Origin: Rhipicephalus microplus
Taxonomy: Eukaryota; Arthropoda; Arachnida; Ixodida; Ixodidae
Reading direction: 5' to 3'
DNA length: 64,000 nucleotides
Assembly: GCF_043290135.1 (NCBI RefSeq)
Contig: NC_134710.1
Location: 204,374,192 to 204,438,191, forward strand
Both the position numbers and the translations under genes were made by a program. The stretch's first letter is position 1. Every line of letters starts with the position of its first letter. The notes under the pieces are model-generated. The model ran no database searches. It was given only the letters and a program-made list of their open reading frames with translations, and had not been told where the DNA came from. Of this stretch, positions 34,266 to 45,684 are shown piece by piece.

Positions 34266-36540
34266 CAAAGCTCCTGAAGAACACGGGAGTTTAGATAACC
34301 GTTACTAAGGTGATATTTCTTGAGTTAAAACATTGTGATGCTTTGAGAGCACGATGAACAAAAAAATTATTGCCTAAAGTCATTATTGTGACAATTTCTT
34401 TTTAATCTAAAGGCTCTGGTCTTTGTTGCCAATTATAGTATAGTAACTTTTGTTTCAAAGTGAATTTCTTTTTGGCCATAAGAAATTCTCACAAAATTCC
34501 GCATTTCTGACGTTTCTTAGAAACAACACTGTTATTTTGTGAATAATACATTCAGAGTGTGGTCTTTTCTTGTCAATAAAATAAATGACAAAAATGCTGC
34601 GGGGACAAATGAAGCAGAAACAATGTATCGAAATTTTGATAATGTTGGCAGGATTAGCATTTTTGACAAATATCCTGGCCTTATCTCCACACTGCAGGGA
34701 TTCGAAAAGAAACATGGCTTAATTATTATTGTGTAGCTGGCTTTGCTAGTAAGCTATATGTAGTAAAACTTCAAAGAGTGATTTTGTTTTAAATGGTAAG
34801 AAAAAGGAATTCAACAACCAAGATGTCAAGCAAACTTCTTTTTCGCTGCAGGTGAAAAGTTTACATTAATTTCTAAGAAATTTTCTGAATGTCATGTTAT
34901 CAGTAGCAGAGTATGGCTGCGTCATTGATAACCTTACCTGTAGAAACACCCCGCCCTCTCACGACACTCGTAGCCAATTTATAATACAGAAGCCCAAAAC
35001 ACAGCACTAATATTGCTAATAGGCATTAGTGAGTTGTTCAAATATACTGCTTGGCCTGGGTTTTACGTCTTCCGCGAGTTTTTTGCGAACGGCGAATCAA
35101 GCCTGAGTCAGAATGACATCAGGTCTCCTTTTTGTGTTCGCCCATTACACGATTGTGTACTTGTTCGAGTGCGCTTGCGTTAGCGTACAAGCAACTGAGC
35201 AGTTCAGTTAACTTTCCCGCAGACATTTGGTGAATGGAATGGATCAGAAATGTTCGTGTGCGCGCTTCGGCTTTTTCTACAGAAATATCAGGTGGAAATA
35301 TGTTGCGGTTAGGTTCCATAAGGCGATCGCTTAAGGCCGGCGGAAAGGCTGGAAGCCAGTAAAATAGAGGGTAGAATAGCACCGTATTGCATGAAACAAA
35401 AGCAGGAACTAAGCCGTAAATGGCTCTTAGTGAAATACCAGGTGGCACTTTCAGGCCATGCAAGCGCCGAAAAGCGGGTGGTACTTTGTGGAAAAACAAG
35501 CACTTTGCGCATTACAGGATGAAGTTCAAGCTTGAAACACGTGTTTTAAAAGTGTGCAACAAACAACTTTACCACGTAACGGATACAGACAAAGGAAATG
35601 TGGCCATGAAGATACCAGTGTGGTGTTCCGAGTTGTTTTTCCAGCGCTAATGTTTCCAGTGCTTTCACGCAAGCGCTCCACTCGCAGCAAGGAATGAGCA
35701 TTTTCCCATCGGCTAAAGTGTTCTCCTCGCTGAGCGCTTTCAGCGAAGCACGTCGTGATCGTAATTCAGTGCTTTTCGCCGAACGTTTCTGCCTTGTTTC
35801 ACTTCCTCGCTTGTGTGCGCGTTGTTATTTCATTTCATCTCGAACACGCTTTTGTGAGCAAAGTTCGCAACCTCTTTACCTTGCTGTCGTACCATCTTGC
35901 TGCCGTGGAACGCAATGAAACAAAATAAACAAAATGCTCCTCTTTGAAATTTGTTGTGCCGCATTTCATACGACATACCTTGGCTTGTCTAATGCCATTT
36001 TAGCTTGATGCACTGATGTGGACCTTTCTGTATCTCTCCGCAAAGAAAGGGTTCATGGTAAAAGGTGAGTATCCCTCTTGTGCTGTCATTTACGATATCT
36101 AAGCAACACTAAAGGTCACCATTACTGTCATAAAGTGTTATTTCCCCATGTACTCCCGAACAAAAAAGAGCACGTTGAGCAACCTTCTGACCATCAATTA
36201 GAAATACCGACAAAGGACCATCATAGTTCGTGAAAAATTTAGAAAATCCTGTTTTCTCTGAACCATTTTAAGGGATACGCAATGGTTTTTTTACACAACA
36301 TCAAGTTTTAATTTCTAAAAAAACAATATGTTACATGCGTGGTGGTTTCATGTTAATATGTAGTGTCATCCGTCTTTGAAACTTTAAGGTATGAAAATTT
36401 CAGATTCAGGTATCTTAGCAGTGTAGTTCACATCTCAAGTTTCAAAAAACAACGATCATGTGCACCTATGATATGGTCTTTTATCAAAACGACAAAAATA
36501 TTTTAAATGGTCCACTTTCTTTATATCACAAACTTTTTGT
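34266..36540. other. Spacer, nothing recognised
   Basis: A 126-aa minus frame at 35119-35499 overlaps frames on the other strand and has no motif. The 35690-35935 patch is GC-richer and ends in AAAATAAACAAAATG, LTR- or UTR-like, unproven. Confidence 0.4.
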
Positions 36541-36547
36541 CAGCAAT

Positions 36548-36605
36548 TTTCAATTATTTATTTATTTATTTATCTATCTATTTATTTATTTGTTTATTTA
36601 TTTGT
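36548..36605. repeat. (TTTA)n microsatellite
   Basis: Imperfect TTTA/TCTA/TTTG units over about 58 bp. Confidence 0.9.
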
Positions 36606-38214
36606 AATGGAAGCTTGTAGTGAGGCACTTATAGCGCGGAACAAGTACCAGATGAAAACGCCGTACATGCACAAGTGACATTTTGGGCAGTGTGTTACTA
36701 GCTTTAAAGATAATAATTTAAATAGATGGACAAAGCAATTAAAATACAGCTGGATCATTGTTTTGCAAATCTGATTGTTAATGCTACAAAAACACTTTGA
36801 TTTACGAAATGATTCAGTACAAAATGATAATTATTCGAACTAAAAGAAGCATCTGCTCTTCAAAGGTTAACAAAAAGTGAAGGCGTAAGTTTCATTCGCT
36901 TAGTAGTTTCAATGAGGTATGGCTATTCTTAGAATTTGTGATCGGCTGCCGCTTCGTCAGCATTTTAGTTATGGTGCTCATCACAAAAGATTCAAATTTT
37001 ACTCTCGCAGTCACATAGAATTTACATCAGCTTGAGGATGATCGTTCGTAGGATTGCTTCATTCCGTACTCACTACATTTTTTTTAAGAGAATTTCACGA
37101 AGTTACAAGTTTTCGAGTAACATAGAAAAAAAACAACGATGAAATTAAAGATTGAGTTCAGATGTACATTCAATAAGCAGAGAGTAGCTGCCATCGCCGC
37201 CTACTACGCAGCTATCATTACAAGGAGGGCCATATGATGAATTAAAGCGAAGATTCGAAGCTATGTATTGTAGAGTTGGAGGATATACTAACAGGCCTTG
37301 TTATTGTGTGCGCAGTGCACAATGTTGGTTCCAGCTATATCTGTTTGAAGGAATCGTTCATCTATAAAACTATGTTTCTTATATCTCCTGTTTCGAAAAG
37401 GCCGTAAATGTGTTCAAACAAAGGGTAAATCAAACCACTCCTTCAGGTTATTTTCCCCTATGACGAGCATCGCAGAAAACGAAGTAACAAAAAATGCTGA
37501 GTTAAAAAAAGAGATCAAAAGCGAACACACTACAAGCCGCCCGAGGCCAGCGATGCTTGATTAATGATCTGCGAGCACCCCAGTCATTCTACAACTTTAT
37601 GTTATTTTGCGCGAACGGCTTAATTTTCCGCAAACCAAGCAATGAAGTAAGAAAAAGCATCTTTGTAGTAGGGTGTTCTAAATATCTGATACGTAACTGC
37701 CGTCCATGTCAAAGAAGCAAGTACCACTTACTGATAGATTGAATGGAAATTACACGAACAAAAAGTACAAGCAACATAAATCACAGTACGACAATATTCA
37801 TCTATCACAACGCAGGTTCTCCTGCACTGCAAGATAAGGTGGTAGGAAGGACGCCAATGATCTAAATAATGACACTTGCCGTGATCAGGCTTGTTCATCA
37901 GCGTTTGCGTGAACTAAAGTGAGATCCGAAGCACACAAAACGACTTCTTTCAACTTTGTATAGCTGTTCTTTTTTTGAGATCTCGTCCTCTTCTTTTTGT
38001 TTTCCTCTCACTTTCGCTCTCGCTCTCTTTGTGTGTGTGTGTGCCCTGGAACGCGCTAAAATGGATATGCGAAAATGACAACGTAATGACGTGCTTACAT
38101 ATTTAATAACACAGAACCCTGCTAGTTTAGAGGTGGTGACACGGCGTGCTTTCGGTACGATGAAAAGAGTATGGCTCTATAAATATTGCTATTTTTGGAC
38201 TTCACAATGAACCT
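36606..38214. other. AT-rich spacer, nothing recognised
   Basis: Only a short TCTC/GT simple tract at 38005-38043 stands out. Confidence 0.4.
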
Positions 38215-38810
38215 GGTATTTTACAGCAAAAGCTGCTATGAGATCACAAGAAAGACCAATTTTGGTGCTGTAGTGTAACACGACGATCTCTGTTGTCCTA
38301 ATCGTTATCGCTCGACATAGAAAAAAAAAGAAAATAAATCAGAAAAATAGCCATGATGGATTGCGATTCAAACCCGGTCCACCTGCGTAACAGCCCAGTG
38401 TTCTACTACTGGTTCACCCTACTACTGGTGCAGCCTTCATGTCCGTGAAGAAAGCACTTGAACAGCTTTATTAGAGTGTTTCAGAAGACTAAAGCAACAA
38501 CCTGGCGTCACACAATGTGAGTTATGGAAGGGCTGGGTCGTTGAATGCTTCCAACCCATTACAAAAGGCTAATACATAATTATTGTCGTCTGCCACAGCC
38601 TAAACAAAGTACACATAATATTATACAGATGTGTAATGGGTCCGACGTGCCTCCAAAGAATAACGCACAGTAATGGAATGGTGTATGCTTTTGTACTTCA
38701 CAAAATGAGTGACGCCTTATGTGGTAGTGGTTACCACGCGAGTGTAGTTGTAGTAGTTTTCCCAACAGTGATTAAAGAGGGTCTAGAACGTCCTCTCTTT
38801 CTGGTTTTGA
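38215..38810 (-). repeat. Composite repeat with internal tRNA-like promoter, copy 2
   Basis: The tRNA-like block lies at about 38425-38355 on the minus strand (TACGCAGGTGGACCGGGTTTGAATC). On its 3' side is TGATCTCATAGCAGCTTTTG, matching CTCATAACAGCTTTCGC in copy 1. On its 5' side are CACACAATGTGAG and CCAACCCATTACAAAAG, nearly the same as copy 1. The head is altered by a duplication around CTACTACTGG. Confidence 0.55.
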
Positions 38811-38884
38811 TGTACCTGTGCTGCGTGGTTTGCGCAAGCCTGGCGGTTCTATTGTGACAGCAATGAAGAGATGTTTTCATAAAA

Positions 38885-39290
38885 CGTTTAGTGCCGGTGT
38901 TGGTATCGGGTGCCGACGTCGGTGTTGGCGTGGGCTTCGTTGATTATGAGCGAAAAATGCACCTGGCCATGACCAATAGGTTGAGAAAACTGCCAATAAG
39001 CAAATAAAAAATTTTGTCACAGTGATGGTCGAATCCAGTGGCCTGCATGGAAAGCAGGTGTTGTACCACAGAGCTACAGTATTTATAGAAACTGCCTTAT
39101 TAAAAAAACACTATATGAACGTCATGTCGCGGACGGAGTTTCTTTAACGCATTGTTTATAGCGTGGGAGAAGCTTAAAATCACGCCAGGTGTCAAAAGAT
39201 GTGAATTGAGCAGAGGGGGGGGGGGGTTGAAAGCTCACTCATTACAAAGCGCTTTTGAATGATTGCCAGCAGCAGAACAATCAACGCAGT
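38885..39290 (-). repeat. Composite repeat with internal tRNA-like promoter, copy 3
   Basis: tRNA-like block at about 39090-39025 on the minus strand: CTGTGGTACAACACCTGC (A box) and CACTGGATTCGACCATC (B box). Flanks agree with copies 1 and 2 only in part: GATGTGAATTGAG and CTCACTCATTACAAAG for CACACAATGTGAG and CCAACCCATTACAAAAG. It lies next to copy 2 in the same orientation. A 10-11 G run at 39218-39228 interrupts it. Confidence 0.45.
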
Positions 39291-40315
39291 GAACAGCTGC
39301 GTAGGTTAATGTGTTCCCTTATGAACGCGTGCTGCAGGCTCCTTGACGTATTCACAAAATATATATTTATGTCATAGTGGGCGTTTAAAAGCTCTGCTTC
39401 GATTAGGCATTCATTGTCACTTTGAAATGGAGAGTGGTACGCGCACAGTCGTATATTTTTTTTAGCGCATGTTTATGGTGGCCACCGTAGACTTAGGCGT
39501 GCTATAGCTGTTCAAAAAGCGATGTGATCGAGGCTCGATTACGCCTATCGTGATCTACAAAGGAGAAGCTACCTACCAGCAGTTGCAGCAGAACGAGTGT
39601 CATGTTTTAAACTGAGTGGACAGCTTTTAAATGTTGTGAGTCACAATTCAAAGAAAATATTTTTTTCTTGGGAACCTTGCACTAGGGTGAGATCAGATAT
39701 GCATTCATGCTGATGTAACATTATTTTCATTCTGTGGTGTGACAACGTAGATAAATAATTTTTTTTCGCAATATTGCTTCTGTCACATAGAACTATGGCG
39801 CGTCTTTCAGCAACTGTGCCCAGCACTATAAAAAATTCAAAATACTCAATATTTATGCCGTTTGTGCGAAATCGCTGTGATCAGTGTAGCAAGCAATGTA
39901 AACTAAATGTGAGCTCGAAATAGGAAATATAACTAACAAGTTACGAACTAGCTTCGACACCAGTAGAGCTCGAACCTAATGGATGAATAATGCTGTGAAT
40001 CTAAATTTTCTTAAAGATTTGTGGTTGGCTGGTGCTGCTGTTTTATACACATTGAAGAAGTCTGCCCAACCTCACACAGGAAATGATAACTGAATCGACA
40101 AAATGCGCTGTAGCTGCGCCCTTTGCTGACGTGACATAATTCTTTCCTTGTCATTGTTATTTTATATCCTTTTTTTCTCTAGCCATATTAGAAATTGCGA
40201 TAATGCAAAACAGGATAAGAGGAATAATCAATTCATAGAGATGTTTTCTAGTGGCTGCTTGGGAGCAATGGTATCATAGGCATGAATAAAAAAATCACAC
40301 ACAGCTTTCTATTGT
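39291..40315. other. AT-rich spacer, nothing recognised
   Basis: No open frame with a motif. Confidence 0.4.
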
Positions 40316-40317
40316 AA

Positions 40318-40830
40318 TGTATTGTGGTAGAAAAGGTTATTTGTTATTTACTGAGAGCTGGTGAGCTATTGTTGGTACTGCATGACATAGAAAAGATTTT
40401 AAAGAAAAACGCATCAAATATTTTAAAACAGGCACGGTGTTCAGAGTTTCCTGAGAGCTATGCATTGATTTTGCTCAAATGTGTGTGGCAGAGAAAGAAA
40501 GTGTTGCCGCAATACTTGATTGAAAGTCTATTAATGGTGACTTGTGCTACAATCTATTTTGAAAAAAGTCTGTATAGCAAAGGTTTGCGTGCTTTGAGTG
40601 GTGTCTGCTATTTTCTGTTGGTAGCAAGCAATACCATACAAACAGATAAATGTCCCAAAATTGTGGCCCAGTATGACACCCAATACTTAGGAGATATAAA
40701 GCGGCTGTACATGCAACACGAACTTTTGTACATTACCTTTGCAGAAGTGTTCTATGGAACAGCGTTACAAGGAAAGACATTTCATGAACTAGTTCTTTCT
40801 GTGAGGAACAGAGGAACGCCACTGTTCTAA
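40318..40830 (+). CDS. Unrecognised 168-codon open frame, possibly an exon
   Basis: The frame is open from just after TAA at 40315-40317 to TAA at 40828-40830. There is no ATG before the internal Met in LIESLLMVTC, so if coding it would be an exon or a degraded copy. A possible acceptor, TGTATTGTGGTAG, lies at its start. The protein looks soluble to mildly hydrophobic: a charged stretch LHDIEKILKKNASNILKQ, CVWQRKKVLPQYLIESLL, a hydrophobic run GVCYFLLVAS, and the C-terminus FHELVLSVRNRGTPLF. The stop overlaps AATAAA at 40828-40833. Composition is protein-like and unlike nearby microsatellite frames, and no stop interrupts it in a region where all other coding remnants are broken. I do not recognise the family and assign no function. 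A chance frame of this length is possible in 64 kb. Confidence 0.35.
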   Translation, partial: CIVVEKVICYLLRAGELLLVLHDIEKILKKNASNILKQARCSEFPESYALILLKCVWQRKKVLPQYLIESLLMVTCATIYFEKSLYSKGLRALSGVCYFLLVASNTIQTDKCPKIVAQYDTQYLGDIKRLYMQHELLYITFAEVFYGTALQGKTFHELVLSVRNRGTPLF

Positions 40831-40835
40831 TAAAC

Positions 40836-42240
40836 ACCGGTGGAACTTTAACGGTACCTCGTTACGTTTACGAAGAAACGGTAGAGGGAACGACGATCCT
40901 TCTGTAAATGTTCCACCAAATTCAGCATGCACACGGATGCATGCACCATACCATACAGCAAAGAGCGAATGACTGACCACATAACGTATAAAAACTTACT
41001 ACTCGCCTGTCACGTAACTATGCTGTGCCCTAGTTTCCAATTCAAAGCACCCGCCGTAGGAGCAGGGAAGCGTGTGACGCCGATAACGACCGCGCGCGCA
41101 AAAGACAGTTTATTTTCGTGGGGCACAGCTGCTATGATTAGGAATGGTTGTCCATCGTAAAAATAAATTCATTTCCACGAAGCATCACATGCTCTCTCCG
41201 CATTATTTCTTTTCTTCTTCGCTTCTAGAACACGTGGACCTATTTTGTTCTGTTTGGGATGCAATAACGCCGATGGGCAAGAGAACGAGTGAAGGGAGGG
41301 AGCGAAGGGAAGTATTTAAAGAGAAAGAGAAAGAAATGAATTCCCGACAAGAAAAAAATCTCTGTGAGGTCAGCTTTGAAACCTCTAATTCTTGATTTGA
41401 AGGTGAGCTTTTTAACTACTAGGCTTTCCAGTGTTTGTTTTCTCGATATTTATTGATAATATTCATGAGAATCAGAAGTTATTCAAATTACACAGTAAAC
41501 TGATCAGTTCATTGAGCTCATATTATAACCCATTACGAAAACACAACAGTAATAAATTAGCATTCGTCTCTACACCAAATATATCACCAAGGAACTGCAA
41601 TTTTCAATCATAAACTACAGCAGCGAGGATAAGCACATCACCAATGCATATACCGTTCTCGCTGACTTTCCATTCGCTCGCATATACCTCTTAGCTTCGT
41701 GACTATACCAATGAAGTGGGTGTGGGAGAAATTATGTACTAATTGTTTTTCTACAAGATATCAGTGCACGCTAGCATAGAATAGCATAGCCGTGTATAGT
41801 ATAGTGGAGCAAGGGGGTTGAAAAAGGGTAATGAGGGCGACCAGGAGGGGCAAGAAGTACAAAATGAGACGGAGAAATATGGGGAAGGAATCGAAAGAGA
41901 AAATAGAAAGAAAGAGAAGAAAGAATTAAAACAAAAAAGACGAAAGAACGGCTACTGAGAGAAAAAAAAGGAAAAAGAGAGAACAAAACAGAAAGACCGA
42001 GAGAATAATACACAGAAATAGGTTGGTTGACAGCAAACAGGGTTCTTCATTTAGTTGCAAATGTGTATCATGGTAACTATTTTTTACTCACACTGAGATA
42101 TTGAATCAGCACTTATTAAACGCTTTATCATTGTCTCTCTCGATGCCCTCTGCTGTACAAGAAGTTTATTTATATTGTGCACGGTTGGAGATTTCTTAAT
42201 GAAAACCTGAAGCGCATCATCCTTACCGCATGTACGAAGA
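40836..42240. other. Spacer including a purine tract
   Basis: The 40840-41160 section is CpG-richer and holds TTTATTTTCG (a reversed poly(A) signal), LTR-like without ends. From 41811 to 42006 the plus strand is almost pure purine with GAAA/GAGA units. No gene recognised. Confidence 0.4.
41811..42006. repeat. Polypurine tract
   Basis: About 195 bp are over 80 percent A or G by eye, for example GAAAGAGAAAATAGAAAGAA. Such tracts can form triplex DNA and often mark old GA-rich simple repeats. Confidence 0.85.
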
Positions 42241-42245
42241 CTTAA

Positions 42246-42697
42246 GGGTGGTGCACACCAGCAACTAGCAGCGGTCGCGCGACCATTTGCGACTGGCGAC
42301 CAAAAAGCGATTGATGTTCACACCGGCAGAGGCGGCATGCGAGTGACCGAAAGTCGCAGTACCGTAGAGTCACGTATGGATCTCGTTATCAGCGAAAACT
42401 CTGGAGACCGGCGCCAAACAACTGAACACCACCAGTTGAGTGAGTAGAGCAAACCGAGCGTGCCGCATATCTTGTTTTCATTCGTTCTCGTCAGTGCAAT
42501 GAAAAAACAAACAACAAAAATTGAGCATCGCTGATTGGTTCCAACAGCTTTGCGACCGCATTCGCGCGACTGAAAAATCGGTCAGGAAGCGACTAGCCAA
42601 AGCAGTCGCTTTGCGACCGCTTGCGACCGTTCGCGACTATTTGCGACCAGTCGCAAATGGTCACGCGACTGCTGCTAGTCGCCGGTGTGCACCGGCC
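42246..42697. mobile_element. MITE with ~58-bp terminal inverted repeats and GCGAC motif arrays
   Basis: Left end 42246: GGGTGGTGCACACCAGCAAC, continuing TAGCAGCGGTCGCGCGACC and ATTTGCGACTGG. Right end, reversed from 42697: GGCCGGTGCACACCGGCGAC, TAGCAGCAGTCGCGTGACC and ATTTGCGACTGG. The inverted repeats are about 85-90 percent identical over about 58 bp. Flanks are TTAA (42242-42245) and TTTA (42698-42701), so a TTAA target with one change is likely, as for piggyBac-type elements. The inner right half holds a tight array of GCGACC/GGTCGC motifs that resembles the inverted-repeat tip. There is no room for a transposase. Confidence 0.75.
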
Positions 42698-42701
42698 TTT
42701 A

Positions 42702-43328
42702 CGTGGAAACTGGAAGGGGCCACATAGCTCAACATGAAATGAACTAGCACGAGAGTTTCAGCTATACATGCTTGTAGTATGGCCAGGGGTCAATGAAAAG
42801 TTTGTCTCGGATCGCTTATATATATATATTTTTTTCAATTTTTCAGAGACTGCTCTCAGCGATCCTAAATTTGTAAAGTATATGTAGCTCCTTATGGGCT
42901 TTAAGTTGATCACTTTATTTTGTGTCAGGATTAATTAACCCTATATTTTTCTTGAAAATGTCTCAACCTTGCCATAAAGGCGAAGTAATGAGTGCGATAG
43001 GAAAAAAATCGGAAGATCGCGGGCAGAATGACAAGCAGATCAAAACGTGCCCCGCGTTTCTGACGCACAAGCGTAGGAAACGTACTCACAGGCACAGATT
43101 ATCGCGAATAAGCGTCTCATTTGTTACTTCGCTGTGTCTCAAAAGCGCGCCTTTTCCGCAAACGGAGACTCTGAAACAATTGTAGTGACCTTTGTGCACC
43201 CGTACACAATTGTTCCGCTGAAAGTTTGAAGCCAACCAAAACGTACGATCCTCTCCACCACGAGATAACGGCACGCGAGTGAGCATTCTTTCTCCTCTTC
43301 GCGGGGCAAAATACCCGTGGTAGATGAG
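42702..43328. other. Spacer before the BEL/Pao element
   Basis: Contains a short TA run at 42818-42828. No gene recognised. Confidence 0.4.
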
Positions 43329-43550
43329 TGTAGAACACAGAGAGACTGACGAGCGCTGGGTAATGACTTATTGATGCAACGCCCCTTCTTCCTTCTTCTC
43401 TTGTAGCTGCTTTATCCGAAGCACGCGTCAAACGCGCACTGCGCCGCATCGTCCTATTCAGTTTTTATCACCCTCCCGCGGCAGCGTTGCTCGAGTGCGA
43501 CTCTAAAACGTAGAGACGCTGCACAGAACTTCGCACTTACTGACAATTTG
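43329..43550 (-). repeat. 3' LTR of a BEL/Pao retrotransposon
   Basis: 43340-43470 matches 46872-47005 with roughly 80 percent identity, including AGAGAGACTG, TTATTGATGCAACGCC, CTTCTTCCTTCTTCTCTTGT, GCACGCGTC and CAGTTTTTATCA. The two are in the same orientation and flank BEL/Pao coding remnants, as LTRs should. The outer end TGTAGAACACAG parallels TGTATCGAGGACAG of the other copy. The inner boundary near 43550 is a guess. Confidence 0.7.
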
Positions 43551-43586
43551 TCAGTGGTATCAAGAAGGAACAATGAGTCATGTGAT

Positions 43587-44194
43587 TCAAGTGTTTTCGA
43601 GAAACACCTTAATGATACGACCCTTTGTGCCCGTAAGAGACAACGTGTTTAAATCTACCAGGACAAGGTCGTCGGGCTTTGCGCCAGGACACGGCATAGG
43701 CTTTCTGTATAGCGAGCAAGCAGAAACAAAAGATATTCTTTTCTTCGCCGCTTCCACAGGTTTCGCAGTTGATGCACCTGATGCCACGCTCGTTTTCGAA
43801 GGTCGGAAACAGCGACACTGGGAGCAAGATATTAATGTTAGGTGGGGTGACTGTTGAGTAATAAGTGGAACAGCGTCCTAGAGTCTATTGATATGACATT
43901 TGAAAACGTGACCGGACGACCTTTACCTGACGGTTCGACTTCCACCAGCATGTTGAGCTTAATTGCTCCATACAGCAGGTGTTCGTGCACTGCGTCAACC
44001 AAGAACCGGGTATACCAGTGATCTGCAGGAAGCGAGACCAGATGCCGGTACACTTCATTGTCGTCAAACTGCTGAACTCTGCCTCCTACACAAAGTAGTA
44101 CGGGACTGCCAAGAAATTGTTCAGAAGTCAACAATCTGAATGGTTCCACATCTCGTAAAACTTTTTCCAAGTTTTTCCAAGGCCATAACTTCAC
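43587..44194 (-). pseudogene. BEL/Pao integrase remnants (zinc-binding N-terminus and C-terminal domain)
   Basis: On the minus strand 44194-43838 reads LLTSEQFLGSPVLLCVGGRV, LPADHWYTRFLVDAVHEHLL and YGAIKLNMLVEVE. This is the HxxxLVxxxHExxxHGG-type zinc-binding region at the start of the integrase; the second half has Tyr for one His. Further on, 43787-43587 holds AKPDDLVLVDLNTLSLTG and TKGRIIKVFLENT, the PGDLVLVxxD...WPLGRI block of the integrase C-terminus. The catalytic core (DDE) between them is missing or unreadable. The frame is broken at several places, so no product is expected. Confidence 0.7.
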
Positions 44195-44261
44195 TTGTCA
44201 CTTGCGAATGTCATGTGTTAGTCAAACTTCAACCAATGCATCTCTCCCTCGTTCAACTCTT

Positions 44262-44517
44262 GGTGATTGATTGATTGATTTATATGTTGGGTTTAACGTC
44301 CCAAAGCCACCGAATGATTATGAGAGACGCCTTTGTGGGGGGCTCCGGAAATTTAACCACCTGGGGTTCTCTAACGTGCACCTAAATCTGAGCAAACGGG
44401 CCTACAACATTTCCGGCTCCATCGGAAATGCAGCCGCCGCAGCTGGGATTCGATCTTACGACCTGCGGGTCAGCAGCCGAGTACCTTAGCCACTAGAAAA
44501 CTGCGGCGGGGCTTCGG
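44262..44517 (-). mobile_element. Full-length Ruka-like SINE inserted in the BEL/Pao element
   Basis: Minus-strand head GCAGTTTTCTAGTGGCTAAG (A box), GGTACTCGGCTGCTGACCC, then a B box with GTCGTAAGATCGAATCCC. The body is well preserved: GCATTTCCGATGGAGCCGG, TTTAGGTGCACGTTAGAG, AACCCCAGGTGGTTAAATTT and GGGACGTTAAACCCAAC, ending in the TCAATCAATCAATC tail. Flanking TCAACTCTT at 44253-44261 and 44518-44526 is the target-site duplication. It separates the protease part of the provirus from the integrase part. Confidence 0.9.
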
Positions 44518-44524
44518 TCAACTC

Positions 44525-45684
44525 TTAACCGTTCAGTCCTGTTAGAGATAGCTCCTCCGTTGAGACATTATGGTAGAGTCTGATGACCCAAGTGGGGCGT
44601 AGAGTCTCATAGGAGTGCGTATAGGGCATCACCTCGGTAGTAGGGCAGGTTGATGTCACTTCCCTGGTCGCCCTAATAATCGCATCTGTGGAGGCAATGG
44701 ACAAAATCTTCGAAGTTCTTCGAGAATAATTCAGCGGCAATGAAGGACCGGTGCACCACAGTGCTTTGCGCGTCAATGCACTGGTGGCATCCGGAGGGCC
44801 GGTGATACCTCTGGCACCGAGTCGCCACGTCTCTGTCGGGTCAGCCATGCATGATGTGACTTGGTTATGGCGCCCACCCAAAACGAATATTGCCGATGTG
44901 TTGTTCTCATGATGCAAGCCGTTAGCAGTGTCTGCTTGGGAGATGCCTTGCACTAGGCAACCAAATATTGTTTCAACGGCACATACGTCCTTACTCGGGC
45001 GTTCGATTCTCTCAGTCGCTGTACGCCAATAGTTGTCTGATCCGAAGATGACACTGATGATTTGAATTGGTCGATCTGCGAGTCACGGTTCATGATCCAT
45101 AAGCATCTTCCGCTCGTGCAACTGCATCAGAACATTTCGCTCGATTACTGGCGTGTTCACCGTGCATACTTCTGGCACCTCCAGAGCAACCATCATGACT
45201 GTGCGTGGATCGAAGCGACTCTGCAACTTGAGTTGCACGGTTCGGTATCTGTAGTTGCGGGAACGTTTGGAACGCCAAACGTTAGCAAAGACAGGTCTTC
45301 TGTGCCGACGGAAGGTAGACCGAGTCTTGTGGACCAATCACGTCGTATAAATGTCCTTTAGCCTGTCAGTGTCAAGCAGTATACGAACCAGAATGGCATT
45401 GTGCCTTCCCGATGCCCATACTGTAGCCGTTTGCATGAGAACCGCTGGTGATGGAGGGGTAAAACTGCTTGAGACAGCACTGGTAATCACTGGCATGTTG
45501 TCGGTTTTCGTGGTGTCATGATTGTCAGTATTAGGTCGGTTGTACGATTTCCATATCTTGCAAAGAATGGCAAGATGATGCTTCGCGCAGTGCTTGCATT
45601 AGGCCAGGTTGCGTCGCGGCACTGCCATGCAACATGTCTTTTTCTGGCACACTTTAAGCAGCATTTTTTCTCAATTAGCTGCAC
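44525..45684 (-). pseudogene. BEL/Pao gag end and aspartic protease region
   Basis: Reading downward on the minus strand: CCLKCARKRHVAWQCRDA at 45660-45610 is a CCHC-type zinc knuckle. VCTVNTPVIERNVLMQLHER at 45170-45100, then ADRPIQIISVIFGSDNYW, then ERPSKDVCAVETIFGCLVQG at 45000-44945 form the end of the Pao protease region (LADRP, LIGSDxYW, ET-FGW-xxG). After that the sequence enters WRLGARGITGPPDATSAL and then decays. The reverse transcriptase that should follow is absent. Frameshifts separate the blocks. Confidence 0.75.

Noticed and set aside
35119..35499. 126-aa minus-strand open frame
   Set aside because: No motif and overlapped by frames on the plus strand; kept only as part of a spacer note.
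43573..43857. 94-aa plus-strand open frame
   Set aside because: It is antisense to the BEL/Pao integrase C-terminal remnant, which explains its openness.
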